Assembly: GCF_003710105.1 (NCBI RefSeq)
Contig: NZ_CP033325.1
Coordinates: 2,666,001-2,730,000 of the forward strand
DNA: 64,000 nt
Direction: 5' to 3'
From: Georgenia faecalis
Lineage (GTDB): Bacteria; Actinomycetota; Actinomycetes; Actinomycetales; Actinomycetaceae
Every line of letters begins with the position of its first letter. Position 1 is the stretch's first letter. Position numbers and translations under genes: made by a program. The notes beneath the pieces are model-generated. The model was not told where the DNA came from, made no database searches, and worked only from the letters and a program-made list of their open reading frames with translations. Of this stretch, positions 34,202-43,174 are shown one piece after another.

Positions 34202-35770
34202 TCAGGCCAGGGACTCCAGCCAGCGCAGGAGCAGGCGGGCGCCGTAGCCCGTGGCGCCCTCGGGGATCTCGTGCGTCGCCTTGGGCGAGCGCGCGGGACC
34301 GGCGATGTCGAGGTGCGCCCATGGCACGCCGTGCGCGAAGCGCTGGAGGAACAGGGCCGCGGTGACCGAGCCCGCCCCGATGTGCGCGTCTGTGCTCTGG
34401 TGGCTGACGTCCGCCACGGGTGAGGCGAGGCTGGGCCGGTACTCCTCGACGAGGGGCATCCGCCACGCCCGCTCCCCGCTCGCCTCGCCCGCCGCGGCCA
34501 GCGCGGCGGCGAGCGCGTCGTCGTCGCTGTAGAGCGCCGAGTGCGTGCGCCCGAGGCCGAGCGTCGCGGCCCCGGTGAGGGTGGCGACGTCGACGAGCAC
34601 GTCGGGGGCGAGCGTGTCCGCCGCCCAGGCCAGCGCGTCGGCGAGGACGAGGCGTCCCTCCGCGTCGGTGTTGGTCACCTCGACGGTGGTCCCGTCGACG
34701 GCGCGCAGGACGTCGCCGGGCCGGTAGGAGCCCGCGCCCATGGCGTTCTCCGCCAGCGGCAGCACGGCCGTCACCCGGTGGGGCAGGCCCAGGTCGGCGG
34801 CGGCCAGTACGGTGGCGAGCACGACTGCGGCGCCGGTCATGTCCGTCTTCATGGGGATCATGGCGTCGCGCGGCTTGATGGAGATGCCGCCCGTGTCGTA
34901 GGTGATGCCCTTGCCGACGAGGACGACGGTGCGCGCCCCCGGGGCCGGCGTCGCCGGCGTGTGCGTCACGGTGACGAACCGGGGCGGCGTCACCGAGCCG
35001 GAGCCGACGGCGAGGACGCACTCGAGCCCGGCCCGCCGCAGCCACTCCTCGTCGCGGACCTCGACGTCGACGGTGGGGCGGGCGGCGCCGAGCGCCTGCG
35101 CCTGCTCCCCCATCCATGCGGGGTTCTTCACGTTCGACGGCGTTGCCGAGAGCGTGCGGGCGAGCACGGTGGCCTCGGCGCCCGCGCGGGCGAGGGCGAC
35201 GGCGGTGCGCCAGGCGTCGTCCTCGCGGCCGAGGAGGACCACACGCTCCACGGGCGGCTTGCCCTGGTGCGGCGTCGTCGCGGTGCGGGGCGGTCGGTAC
35301 GCCGCCAGCAGGACTCCCTCGACCAGCGCGCGTACGCCGTCGGCGTCCGTGCTCTGCCCCAGGGTCGTCACGACGGTGCCCAGACCGGCGGTGGCGCGGG
35401 TCAGGGCGGCGCCCGCCCGGCGCATGGCGCTCGCCCCGGCGTCGCCGACGCCGAGCAGGACGAGGCGGCGCGGCAGGTCCTCCCAGCCGAACGCGGCGTG
35501 GCCGGCGATCGGTCGCGGCAGGTCGAGCGTCGCGACGTCACCCGCGTTGCCGCGCAGGCCCTCGCGCTGGGCGAGGTCGAGGAGGTCGACGCCGTAGCGG
35601 GTCGCGACGTCGACGGTCCCCGGTCGGGGCTGCAGCTCCTCGCCCTCGGTCGCGGGCGCGACGGCGACGACGACGGCGTCGACGGCGGTGCCGTCAGTGC
35701 CGCCGCCGTCCGCGCGGTCGAGCAGGATCTCGGGCAGCCCGCTCAGCTGCGGTGCCTGCGTCCCGGCCAT
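34202..35770 (-). CDS. pepA: Leucyl aminopeptidase (M17)
   Basis: Cytosolic dinuclear-metal aminopeptidase (522 residues). The C-terminal catalytic domain shows VLVGKGITYDTGGISIKP (Lys/Asp ligands), MKTDMTGAA, the family signature NTDAEGRLVLADAL and LTGAA. The N-terminal macro-like domain (1-190) is divergent, as usual. ATG 35770 is chosen by family length. DUF3117 lies immediately upstream in the same direction with an 11-bp gap, so co-transcription is likely. Confidence 0.93.
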   Translation of the reverse strand: MAGTQAPQLSGLPEILLDRADGGGTDGTAVDAVVVAVAPATEGEELQPRPGTVDVATRYGVDLLDLAQREGLRGNAGDVATLDLPRPIAGHAAFGWEDLPRRLVLLGVGDAGASAMRRAGAALTRATAGLGTVVTTLGQSTDADGVRALVEGVLLAAYRPPRTATTPHQGKPPVERVVLLGREDDAWRTAVALARAGAEATVLARTLSATPSNVKNPAWMGEQAQALGAARPTVDVEVRDEEWLRRAGLECVLAVGSGSVTPPRFVTVTHTPATPAPGARTVVLVGKGITYDTGGISIKPRDAMIPMKTDMTGAAVVLATVLAAADLGLPHRVTAVLPLAENAMGAGSYRPGDVLRAVDGTTVEVTNTDAEGRLVLADALAWAADTLAPDVLVDVATLTGAATLGLGRTHSALYSDDDALAAALAAAGEASGERAWRMPLVEEYRPSLASPVADVSHQSTDAHIGAGSVTAALFLQRFAHGVPWAHLDIAGPARSPKATHEIPEGATGYGARLLLRWLESLA

Positions 35771-35781
35771 CGGCAAGCGCG

Positions 35782-35949
35782 TCAGGGCGCGACGGCGCGC
35801 AGCGCCTCGCTCAGCTCGCCGGCCTCGGCGGGGGTGAGCTCGACGACGAGCCTGCCTCCACCTTCCAGCGGTACCCGCATGACGATGCCGCGTCCCTCCT
35901 TGGTGACCTCCATCGGGCCATCCCCGGTCCTCGGCTTCATCGCGGCCAT
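35782..35949 (-). CDS. DUF3117 family protein
   Basis: A 55-residue, highly conserved actinobacterial protein: MAAMKPRTGDGPMEVTKEG followed by GIVMRVPLEGGGRLVVEL (compare Rv1211). The function is unknown; the size and beta-rich pattern suggest a small adaptor. The ATG at 35949 gives the conserved N-terminus; an upstream extension to 35988 is not conserved. Confidence 0.88.
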   Translation of the reverse strand: MAAMKPRTGDGPMEVTKEGRGIVMRVPLEGGGRLVVELTPAEAGELSEALRAVAP

Positions 35950-36024
35950 CTGGCACCCCAATCCGTTCGTCGGTACACGACTCACCATCCCTGCGAACGG
36001 CCGCGTGCTGGGGAACAGTCTAGA

Positions 36025-36843
36025 TCACTGACCCCGCGTGGATGCCTCTGCTGCGGCCGCTTCCTGCGACGAGACCTCCGCGCGGAGCGCTGCGGAGGCC
36101 TCCCGGACCCGCTCGACGGCCTCGGCGGCGGTGTCGACCACCTGGATGAGGTCGAGGTCGGCCTCGGCCACGTTCCCGGCGGCGAGCATCGTGGCGCGCA
36201 GCCACTCGACGAGCCCACCCCAGAACTGCGAGCCGATGAGGACGAGGGGGAAGGACCGGACCTTCCCGGTCTGGACGAGGGTGAGCGCCTCGAAGAGCTC
36301 GTCCATGGTCCCGAAGCCGCCGGGCAGGACGATGAACCCCTCGGCGTACTTGACGAACATCGTCTTGCGGGCGAAGAAGTAGCGGAAGTTGACGCCGAGG
36401 TCGACCCACTCGTTCATGCCCTGCTCGAAGGGCAGCTCGATCCCCAGGCCCACCGAGACCCCGCCCGCCTCGCAGGCGCCCTTGTTCGCGGCCTCCATGA
36501 CCCCGGGGCCGCCGCCGGTGATGACGGCGTACCCGGCCCCGGCGAGGAGCCGGCCGACCTCCTCGGCGATGGCGTACTCCGCGCTGTCCGGCGACGTCCG
36601 CGCGGACCCGAAGACGCTGATCGCGGGCCCCACCTCGGCCAGGGCGCCGAAGCCCTCGACGAACTCGCTCTGGATGCGCATGACGCGCCACGGGTCCTGG
36701 TGGAGCCAGTCGGCGCCGTACGCCGTCGAGAGCAGGTTCTCGTCAGTGGTGTGCTCGGGGATCTGCTCGCCACGGAGCGTGACGGGGCCCCTGCGGTAGA
36801 CGTCGTCGCTGCGGCCGTTGTGGAACCGGCGGAACTCGCTCAT
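36025..36843 (-). CDS. LOG family (TIGR00730) nucleotide phosphoribohydrolase-like protein
   Basis: 272 residues with the LOG/lysine-decarboxylase-like signatures GGGPGVMEAANKGA and PGGFGTMDELFEA, which bind the nucleotide phosphate. Related proteins release adenine-type bases from nucleoside 5'-monophosphates; the older label lysine decarboxylase is not supported. The start overlaps the dapE stop (ATGA), so it is co-translated with dapE; in M. tuberculosis Rv1205 also lies near dapE. The N-terminal 60 residues are an extension upstream of the core fold. Confidence 0.88.
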   Translation of the reverse strand: MSEFRRFHNGRSDDVYRRGPVTLRGEQIPEHTTDENLLSTAYGADWLHQDPWRVMRIQSEFVEGFGALAEVGPAISVFGSARTSPDSAEYAIAEEVGRLLAGAGYAVITGGGPGVMEAANKGACEAGGVSVGLGIELPFEQGMNEWVDLGVNFRYFFARKTMFVKYAEGFIVLPGGFGTMDELFEALTLVQTGKVRSFPLVLIGSQFWGGLVEWLRATMLAAGNVAEADLDLIQVVDTAAEAVERVREASAALRAEVSSQEAAAAEASTRGQ

Positions 36844-38048
36844 GCGTTCTCCTTCGTGAGCCACGTCGCCAGCGCTGCGGCGCAGGCGCGGATCTGGTCG
36901 GTCGGGCAGTGCTCGTCGTCGGCGTGGGCGAGGGACGGGTCCCCCGGCCCGAAGTTCACCGCGGGGATGCCCAGCTCGCTGAACCGGGCGACGTCGGTCC
37001 AGCCGTACTTGGGTCCGGCCGTCCCTCCCGTGGTCGCGGCGACGGTCGCGACGAAGTCGGCCACCTCCACCGCGTCGAGGCCCGGCCGGGCACCGGCGGC
37101 GAGGTCGGTCACGGTGACGTCGTAGCCCTCGAACACCTCGCGGACGTGGGCCTCGGCCTCGGCGGTGCTGCGCGACGGGGCGAAGCGGTAGTTGACGGTG
37201 ACGACGCAGGTGTCGGGGATGACGTTCATCGCGATCCCGCCCCGGATGTCGACGGCGTTGAGGCCCTCGCGGTAGACGAGGCCGTCCACCTCGACCTCGG
37301 CCGGGCGGTAGGACCCGAGACGGGTGAGGATCCCCGCCGCGGCGTGGATGGCGTTCTCACCGCGCCAGGCGCGGGCGGAGTGGGCGGCGCGGCCGTGGGT
37401 GCGGACCTCGGCCCGGAGCGTGCCGTTGCACCCGCCCTCGATCTGCGCCGCGGTCGGCTCACCGAGCACGGCGAAGTCGGCGGCGAGCCACTCCGGGTGG
37501 TGGCGGGCGAGGCGGCCGAGGCCGTTGCGCGTGGCCTCCACCTCCTCCTGGTCGTAGAAGACCCACGTGACGTCCCAGGCGGGCGTGGCCAGCTGGGCGG
37601 CGAGGGAGAGCGCCACCGCGACGCCCGCCTTCATGTCGACGGTGCCGCGCCCCCAGAGGACCTCGGCACCGTCGCGGGTCTCCGTGCGCGTGGGCAGGTT
37701 GCCCTGGACGGGCACGGTGTCGATGTGGCCCGCGACGACGACGCGCCGCGCTCGACCCAGGTGGGTCCGGGCCACCACGGCATCGCCGTCGCGGAGGACC
37801 TCGAGGTGCTCGTAGGCCGCCAGGGCGGTCTCGATGGCGTCGGCCAGCGGGGCCTCATCGCCGGAGACGGAGGGGATGTCGCACAGCGCGGCGGTGAGCG
37901 CGACGACGTCGGCGGTGGCCAGGTCGGGCAGGGGGGCGTGGGTTGCCGGTGCGGCCGCTGGTGTCGCGGCAGCAGCGGCCGCGGGTCCCGCGGCAGCAGC
38001 GGCTGCGGCCGGTGCCGCCGGTGGAGTCGGAGTGGGTGCGGTGCTCAC
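36840..38048 (-). CDS. dapE: Succinyl-diaminopimelate desuccinylase
   Basis: M20-family metalloenzyme of the succinylase branch of lysine/diaminopimelate synthesis (402 residues). Metal and catalytic residues are visible in VVAGHIDTVPVQG, GRGTVDMKAG, FYDQEEVEA, LGEPT and HADDEHC. The first 40 residues are almost only Ala, Pro, Gly and Thr and have no counterpart in the core enzyme. GTG 38048 follows TAGTCT (38061-38056) by 7 nt, which supports this start and the translation of that extension. Confidence 0.92.
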   Translation of the reverse strand: MSTAPTPTPPAAPAAAAAAAGPAAAAAATPAAAPATHAPLPDLATADVVALTAALCDIPSVSGDEAPLADAIETALAAYEHLEVLRDGDAVVARTHLGRARRVVVAGHIDTVPVQGNLPTRTETRDGAEVLWGRGTVDMKAGVAVALSLAAQLATPAWDVTWVFYDQEEVEATRNGLGRLARHHPEWLAADFAVLGEPTAAQIEGGCNGTLRAEVRTHGRAAHSARAWRGENAIHAAAGILTRLGSYRPAEVEVDGLVYREGLNAVDIRGGIAMNVIPDTCVVTVNYRFAPSRSTAEAEAHVREVFEGYDVTVTDLAAGARPGLDAVEVADFVATVAATTGGTAGPKYGWTDVARFSELGIPAVNFGPGDPSLAHADDEHCPTDQIRACAAALATWLTKENA

Positions 38049-38249
38049 GCGTTCGAGACTAGGCGGGGCCGACGATCAACGCCTCGTGGGCGCGCAGGCC
38101 CTCAATGCTCTCAACCCTTTCGACACCGGCGGCTAGGGCCCGTCCATAGCCGCGAAGGAGGCCTGTCCACAGCCCCGGGCGGGCCCCTGTCGGATGTCAG
38201 TGGCCCGCACTACGCTTCATACATACGTTCGACGAGGGAGGTGATTCCC

Positions 38250-39974
38250 GTGGCGGCTCTGCCCGAAGAGACCCCGTCCGCGAGCGCGCGCGATCACCTC
38301 CGGCTCGTGAACGACGGTCCCGCGGAACTGCCCCCAGCGCTGCAGCCCTCCACCGCGGCCGGGCCGGAGCTCGCCGGCTCGCTCGAGCGCCTCGACCTCA
38401 CGGAGCTCGACGCGTTCGCCCTGGTCGAGGCCGTCGCCGCCTGGCAGCGGGTGGCGTCCTGGGCGCAGGCCCGCACGGGGGAGGCCGCCGCGCTGCTGGC
38501 CCTCGAGCTCTCGGCCACCGTCGGTGGCGGGTACGCCGCTCCTGCGCCGTCGACGCCGGGACCGCGCCGCTGGCCGGCCCCAGGGCCCAGCACACGGGCC
38601 GCCACCCTGGAGCTCGCCCTCCGTCTGGGCACCACCCGCCACCGCGCGCAGGACCTCGTCGAGACCGGCACCGCCCTCACCGGCGTCCTCATCGCGACAG
38701 GCGGCGCGCTCGAACGGGGCGAGGTCGACTACTCCAAGGCCCAGGTGTTCGCTCGCCACCTCTTCACCGTTCCACCGGAGATCGCCATGGCGGTCGAGGA
38801 CCGGGTCCTCCCTGGTGCCGGTGAGCGCACCCCGCCTCAGCTCGCTGACGACATCGCCAAGGCCCTCGCCGATGTGGACCCCGGCCATGCCGAGGCCCGC
38901 CACCAGGTCGCCCGGGGCAAGCGGCGCGTGGAACACCCCCGGGTCCTCCCCGACGGCATGGCCTCGATCTACGCCGTCATGCCGGCGGTCGACGCCGTGG
39001 CGCTCAACCTCGCCCTCGACGACGCCGCCCGGAGCGCCCGCGCGGCCGGCGACTCCCGCACCACCGACCAGCTGAGGTGCGACGTACTCGCCACGGTCGG
39101 CGCGACGGCGCTCCACCAGGGCTGGGTCGGGGCGTGTCCGCATCACGGGGACGGTGCCGTGCCGGTGGCGCCCCGGGGCGCCGGGACGCCTACCCGGCCA
39201 GCGATGCCGCAGGGCACGGGGACACCAGCGGGGCCCACGCCGTCCCAGAACGCGGGAACGCCCACGGAGCCGGCCTCGCCACCCTGGCCACCCGCCGGTG
39301 GCACCTCGTACCGGCTCGGGACGCTCGGGGGCGCTCCCCCGCAGGTCCGGGTCACGGTTCCGCTCGACACGCTGCGTGGTGGCGATGCCCCCGGCGAGCT
39401 CGACGGCTACGGCCCCATCACCCCTGCGACCGCGCGCGCCCTGGCCGCGGGAGGCGTCTGGCAACGGCTCGTCACCGACCCCCGCAGCGGTGCCGTTCTC
39501 GACGTCGGCCGGAAGCGATACCGACCACCCGCCGACCTCGCCGAGATCATCCGCGCTCGTGATGGCACATGTGTGCGGCCCGGGTGCCGTGTGCGCGCCG
39601 ATGCCTGCGAGCTCGACCACACGATCCCCTTCGGTGGGTCCGGCCTGGGCCGGACGAGCCTCACCAACCTGGGAGCCCTGTGCCCGGCCGACCACGCCCT
39701 CAAGTCGTCCGGCGACTTCCGGGTGCGGCAGCCGGCGAGCGGGGTCTTCGAATGGGTCACCCCGTCGGGTCACGCCTACCGGCGGGAGGTGGACGGGACC
39801 GTCACCCACCTGCGATCGAGCCGCCCGGAAGCGCTGGCACCGGCACCGGCACCGGCGCGCGACGAGAAGCTCCCGCGCCACGGTCGCACCCACGACCGCG
39901 ACCCCGCGCACCCGGTTCCGGGGGTCGCGGGAGTCGTCGCCGAGACCTCGGTGGAGGAACCACCGCCGTTCTAG
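38250..39974 (+). CDS. DUF222 / HNH endonuclease-like protein (13E12 family)
   Basis: 574 residues: the DUF222 helical domain (about 45-300, LVEAVAAWQRVASWAQARTG and ARHQVARGKRRVEHP), a Pro/Gly/Thr-rich linker (about 300-355), then a C-terminal HNH nuclease motif with ELDHTIPFGGSG and NLGALCPADHALK (about 450-495). The family is abundant and often multicopy in actinobacteria, including the REP13E12 proteins; biological role unclear. GTG 38250 is chosen because GGGAGG lies 8 nt upstream; the GTG at 38241 overlaps that ribosome binding site. A mobile origin is possible, but no inverted repeats were seen. Confidence 0.87.
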   Translation: MAALPEETPSASARDHLRLVNDGPAELPPALQPSTAAGPELAGSLERLDLTELDAFALVEAVAAWQRVASWAQARTGEAAALLALELSATVGGGYAAPAPSTPGPRRWPAPGPSTRAATLELALRLGTTRHRAQDLVETGTALTGVLIATGGALERGEVDYSKAQVFARHLFTVPPEIAMAVEDRVLPGAGERTPPQLADDIAKALADVDPGHAEARHQVARGKRRVEHPRVLPDGMASIYAVMPAVDAVALNLALDDAARSARAAGDSRTTDQLRCDVLATVGATALHQGWVGACPHHGDGAVPVAPRGAGTPTRPAMPQGTGTPAGPTPSQNAGTPTEPASPPWPPAGGTSYRLGTLGGAPPQVRVTVPLDTLRGGDAPGELDGYGPITPATARALAAGGVWQRLVTDPRSGAVLDVGRKRYRPPADLAEIIRARDGTCVRPGCRVRADACELDHTIPFGGSGLGRTSLTNLGALCPADHALKSSGDFRVRQPASGVFEWVTPSGHAYRREVDGTVTHLRSSRPEALAPAPAPARDEKLPRHGRTHDRDPAHPVPGVAGVVAETSVEEPPPF

Positions 39975-40049
39975 GGCACGCCTGGTGCGGGCCTCGCCGC
40001 GGGCCTCGCCCAGGCGCCGGTCCCGGCCACGGTCCCTTAGCCTCCGGGG

Positions 40050-40523
40050 ATGGCCACGCTCGCTTTCCGCATCGAACGGCACACCGCTGGCGACCGCGAC
40101 GCGGTGCGAGCGATCCTGGCGGACCTGCCCGCGTGGTTCGGCCGCCCCGAGTCGACCGACGCCTACGTGGCCGCCGCCGACAAGCTGCCGAACTACTTCG
40201 CCATCGCGCCGGACGGCGAGCCGATCGGGGTCGTCCTCGTGGAGCAGCACTTCCCCGAGACCGCGGAGATCCACCTCATGGCGGTGAGGGCCGGCTGGCA
40301 CCGCCGCGGGGTCGGTCGTGCGCTCCTCGCCAGCGTCGAAGGCGATCTTCACAGGAGTGGCACACGCGTGCTGACGGTGAAGACGCTCGGCGCCGCCGAC
40401 CCCGATGAGGGCTACCGGAAGACGCGACTGTTCTACGAAGGCACCGGGTTCCTGCCCCTTGAGGAGTTCACGGATCTCTGGCCCGGCACTCCCTGCCTCT
40501 TCATGGCCAAGCCGCTCGGCTGA
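40050..40523 (+). CDS. GNAT family N-acetyltransferase
   Basis: 157 residues with the acetyl-CoA-binding motif A VRAGWHRRGVGRALL (R-x2-G-x-G/A type) near residue 87, preceded by IHLMAV and followed by KTRLFYEGTGFLPLEEF, typical of GNATs. The substrate is unknown. TAGCCT (40038-40043) ends 6 nt before the ATG, so the mRNA is probably leaderless. Confidence 0.88.
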   Translation: MATLAFRIERHTAGDRDAVRAILADLPAWFGRPESTDAYVAAADKLPNYFAIAPDGEPIGVVLVEQHFPETAEIHLMAVRAGWHRRGVGRALLASVEGDLHRSGTRVLTVKTLGAADPDEGYRKTRLFYEGTGFLPLEEFTDLWPGTPCLFMAKPLG

Positions 40524-40634
40524 GCGCGGACCCGAACGCGCCGGCCACGGGCGCCTGGGGACGGCGTGCTGGGTCGCGCGCCGCTGGCCCCCCGCGCTGG
40601 GGAAGCCATCGCAAGCACCCAACCCCACGCCCCA

Positions 40635-40679
40635 GGCGCCAGGCCCCTCGGCGCCAGGCCCCTCGGCGCCAGGCCCCTC
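40635..40679. repeat. Three 15-bp tandem repeats at the lpdA 3' end
   Basis: GGCGCCAGGCCCCTC is repeated three times without a mismatch at 40635-40679. The last copy overlaps the lpdA stop codon (40678-40680, minus strand). The gap 40524-40634 holds nothing else recognisable. Confidence 0.9.
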
Positions 40680-42189
40680 AGGCGTCGCCGGTGCGGTGCA
40701 GGGTCCGAGCGGCCTCGGCGATGGACCCGGACAGGGAGGGGTAGATGGTGAAGACGTTGGCGAGCTGGTCGACGGTGAGCCGCTGCGTCACCGCGATGGC
40801 GAGCGGGAAGATGAGCTCGCTGGCCCGCGGGGCGACGACGACCCCGCCGAGCACCGCCCCGGTCGCCCGGTCCGAGATCACCTTGATGAACCCCTCGCGG
40901 ATGCCGAGCATCTTCGCGCGCGGGTTGCGGGCCAGGGGCAGCCGGGTGACGGACCCGTTGACGGCGCCGGACTCGACGGCGGACTCGGGCACCCCGATGG
41001 TGGCGATCTCCGGGGCGGTGAAGATGTTGGCGGTGACCGCGTCCCGGTCGAGCGGGGCCACCGCGTCGCCGAGCGAGTGCCACATGGCGATCCGGCCCTG
41101 CATCGCGGCGACGGACGCCAGGGGCAGCACGCCGGTGCAGTCACCTGCGGCGTACACGCGCAGCGCAGTGGTCCGCGAGACCCGGTCCACCTGGATGTGG
41201 CCGCTCTCGGAGACCGCCACCCCTGCCTCGGCCAGGCCGAGGTCGGCGGTGTTGGGCACGGCCCCCACGGCAAGGAGGCAGTGCGAGGCCTCGATGACGC
41301 GTCCGTCGGTGAGCTCGACCTCGACGCGGTCGCCGACCCGGCGGACCGCCTGCGCCCGGGAGCGCGACAGCACGGTCATGCCGCGCTGGAGGAACACACC
41401 CTCGATGAGCTCGGCGGCGTCCTCGTCCTCCCCGGGCAGGACCCGGTCACGGCTCGACACCAGCGTGACCGGAGCCCCCAGGGCGTTGTAGGCACCGGCG
41501 AACTCGGCGCCGGTCACGCCGGAGCCGACGACGACGAGGTGCTCCGGCATGGTGGTGAGGTTGTACATCTGGGCCCACGTGAGGATCCGCTCACCGTCCG
41601 GCTCCGAGCCCGGCAGCACCCGGGGGCTCGCGCCGGTGGCAACGAGGATGATGTCGGCGGTCACGCTGAACTCGCCGTCGTCGGCCGTCGTGACGAGGAC
41701 CTCGCGGGTGCCCTGGTCGGAGATCTTCCCGCCCAGCCGGCCGGTGCCGTCGATGACGGTGATCCCCTCGCGCTCGAGCCGCGTGGCAATGTCGCGGGAC
41801 TGGTGCCGGGCGAGCCGGACCACCCGCTCGTTGACGATGCCGAGGTCCACGCTGAGCCGCCCGACCTCGCCGTCGGGGCCGCCGTCGGCGCGGATCCCGA
41901 GCTCGGCGGCGGAGTCCGCCACGGTCATCCACTCGGCGGTCGCGATGAGGGTCTTGGAGGGGACGACGTCGGTGAGCACGGCCGAGCCCCCCAGGCCCTG
42001 CCGCTCGATGACGGTGACCCGCGCGCCGAGCTGGGCGGCGACGAGCGCGGCCTCGTACCCGCCGGGCCCGCCGCCGATGACGACGACGTGGCTTCCTTCT
42101 CGTACGGGCGACGGTCCGGCGGCGTCCTGGACGCGTCGGCCCTCGACGGGGGCGGGAGGGACTTCGGTCGGGGCAACGTGGGTGGTCAC
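40678..42189 (-). CDS. lpdA: LpdA-type NAD(P)H-quinone dehydrogenase (disulfide reductase family)
   Basis: A two-dinucleotide-binding-domain flavoprotein (503 residues). FAD site VVVIGGGPGGYEAA near 38, NAD(P) site VVVGSGVTGAEFAGAY, FAD site VYAAGDCTG and the dimerisation domain at the end. The active-site loop where disulfide reductases carry Cys-x4-Cys reads GLGGSAVLTDVVPSKTL and has no cysteine, so it cannot be a lipoamide dehydrogenase; M. tuberculosis LpdA (Rv3303c) is likewise a quinone reductase. GTG 42189 follows CAGAAT (42201-42196) by 6 nt. It is divergent from the PNP gene. Confidence 0.88.
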   Translation of the reverse strand: MTTHVAPTEVPPAPVEGRRVQDAAGPSPVREGSHVVVIGGGPGGYEAALVAAQLGARVTVIERQGLGGSAVLTDVVPSKTLIATAEWMTVADSAAELGIRADGGPDGEVGRLSVDLGIVNERVVRLARHQSRDIATRLEREGITVIDGTGRLGGKISDQGTREVLVTTADDGEFSVTADIILVATGASPRVLPGSEPDGERILTWAQMYNLTTMPEHLVVVGSGVTGAEFAGAYNALGAPVTLVSSRDRVLPGEDEDAAELIEGVFLQRGMTVLSRSRAQAVRRVGDRVEVELTDGRVIEASHCLLAVGAVPNTADLGLAEAGVAVSESGHIQVDRVSRTTALRVYAAGDCTGVLPLASVAAMQGRIAMWHSLGDAVAPLDRDAVTANIFTAPEIATIGVPESAVESGAVNGSVTRLPLARNPRAKMLGIREGFIKVISDRATGAVLGGVVVAPRASELIFPLAIAVTQRLTVDQLANVFTIYPSLSGSIAEAARTLHRTGDA

Positions 42190-42245
42190 CCCGGCATTCT
42201 GCCGCCTGGTCTGCACGCCGTCAGCCGGGCCGGTACCGTCGGGGC

Positions 42246-43094
42246 ATGGGAAGCGAGACTGACGCCGCCATGGCGGACCCGGCCACGGACCCGTTCGAGG
42301 TCGCCCGGGCGAGCGCAGAACGGCTGGCGGAGCTCACGGGGGTCGCCCGCCACGACATCGCCCTGGTCCTCGGCTCCGGCTGGGGCGGCGCCGCCGACCT
42401 CCTCGGCGAGACGGTCGCCGAGGTCCCGGCGACGCAGCTCCCGGGCTTCCACGCACCCGTCGTCGTCGGGCACGGCGGCACGATCCGTTCCGTCCGCATC
42501 GACGACGCCGGCGACGGCGAGCCGCGGCACGCGCTCGTCCTCGGTGCCCGCACCCACTTCTACGAGGGCCGCGGCGTCCGCGCCGTCGCCCACGGCGTGC
42601 GGATGGCGGCGGCGGCCGGGGCTCGCACCCTCGTCCTCACCAACGGCTGCGGCGGGCTCGACCCGGCATGGGCGCCGGGGACACCCGTCCTCATCTCCGA
42701 CCACATCAACCTCACGGCGGCCTCGCCCCTGGAGGGGGCCACGTTCGTCGACCTCACCGACCTGTACTCCCCGCGCCTGCGCGAGCTCGCGCGGACGGTC
42801 GACCCGGACCTGCCCGAGGGCGTGTACGTCCAGTTCCGCGGGCCGCACTACGAGACGCCCGCCGAGGTCCGCATGGCCCGGACCATGGGCGGCGACCTCG
42901 TCGGGATGTCGACGGCGCTGGAGGCCATCGCGGCCCGGCACGTGGGCATGGAGATCCTCGGCATCTCGCTCGTGACGAACCCCGCCGCCGGGGTCTCCGA
43001 CGAGGCCCTCGCGCACGAGGACGTCATCGCGGCGGGCGCCGCCGCCGGCCCGCGCATCTCGCGCCTCCTCGCGGACATCGTCCGCAAGATCTGA
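42246..43094 (+). CDS. Purine nucleoside phosphorylase (trimeric PNP-II type)
   Basis: Phosphorolysis of purine (deoxy)nucleosides to free base and (deoxy)ribose 1-phosphate. 282 residues with the phosphate site LVLGSGWGG, ALVLGARTHFYEG, LTNGCGGL, YVQFRGPHYETPAEVRM, MSTALEAIAARH and VTNPAAG, whose Asn favours 6-oxopurines. TACCGT (42234-42239) ends 6 nt before the ATG. Followed by a phosphohexomutase gene; with deoA, deoC and cdd nearby it forms the salvage pathway. Confidence 0.92.
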   Translation: MGSETDAAMADPATDPFEVARASAERLAELTGVARHDIALVLGSGWGGAADLLGETVAEVPATQLPGFHAPVVVGHGGTIRSVRIDDAGDGEPRHALVLGARTHFYEGRGVRAVAHGVRMAAAAGARTLVLTNGCGGLDPAWAPGTPVLISDHINLTAASPLEGATFVDLTDLYSPRLRELARTVDPDLPEGVYVQFRGPHYETPAEVRMARTMGGDLVGMSTALEAIAARHVGMEILGISLVTNPAAGVSDEALAHEDVIAAGAAAGPRISRLLADIVRKI

Positions 43095-43174
43095 CGCTCC
43101 CGGCCGCCCGCGCACCGCCGGCGCCCGAGCACCGCACCACACCGCCCGGCCTGGCCGGGAGAGGGGACACCACC

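Noticed and set aside
36025-36843. Lysine decarboxylase
   Set aside because: PGGFGTMDE and GGGPGVM are LOG phosphoribohydrolase motifs; the lysine decarboxylase name is a historical misannotation, despite dapE being next door.
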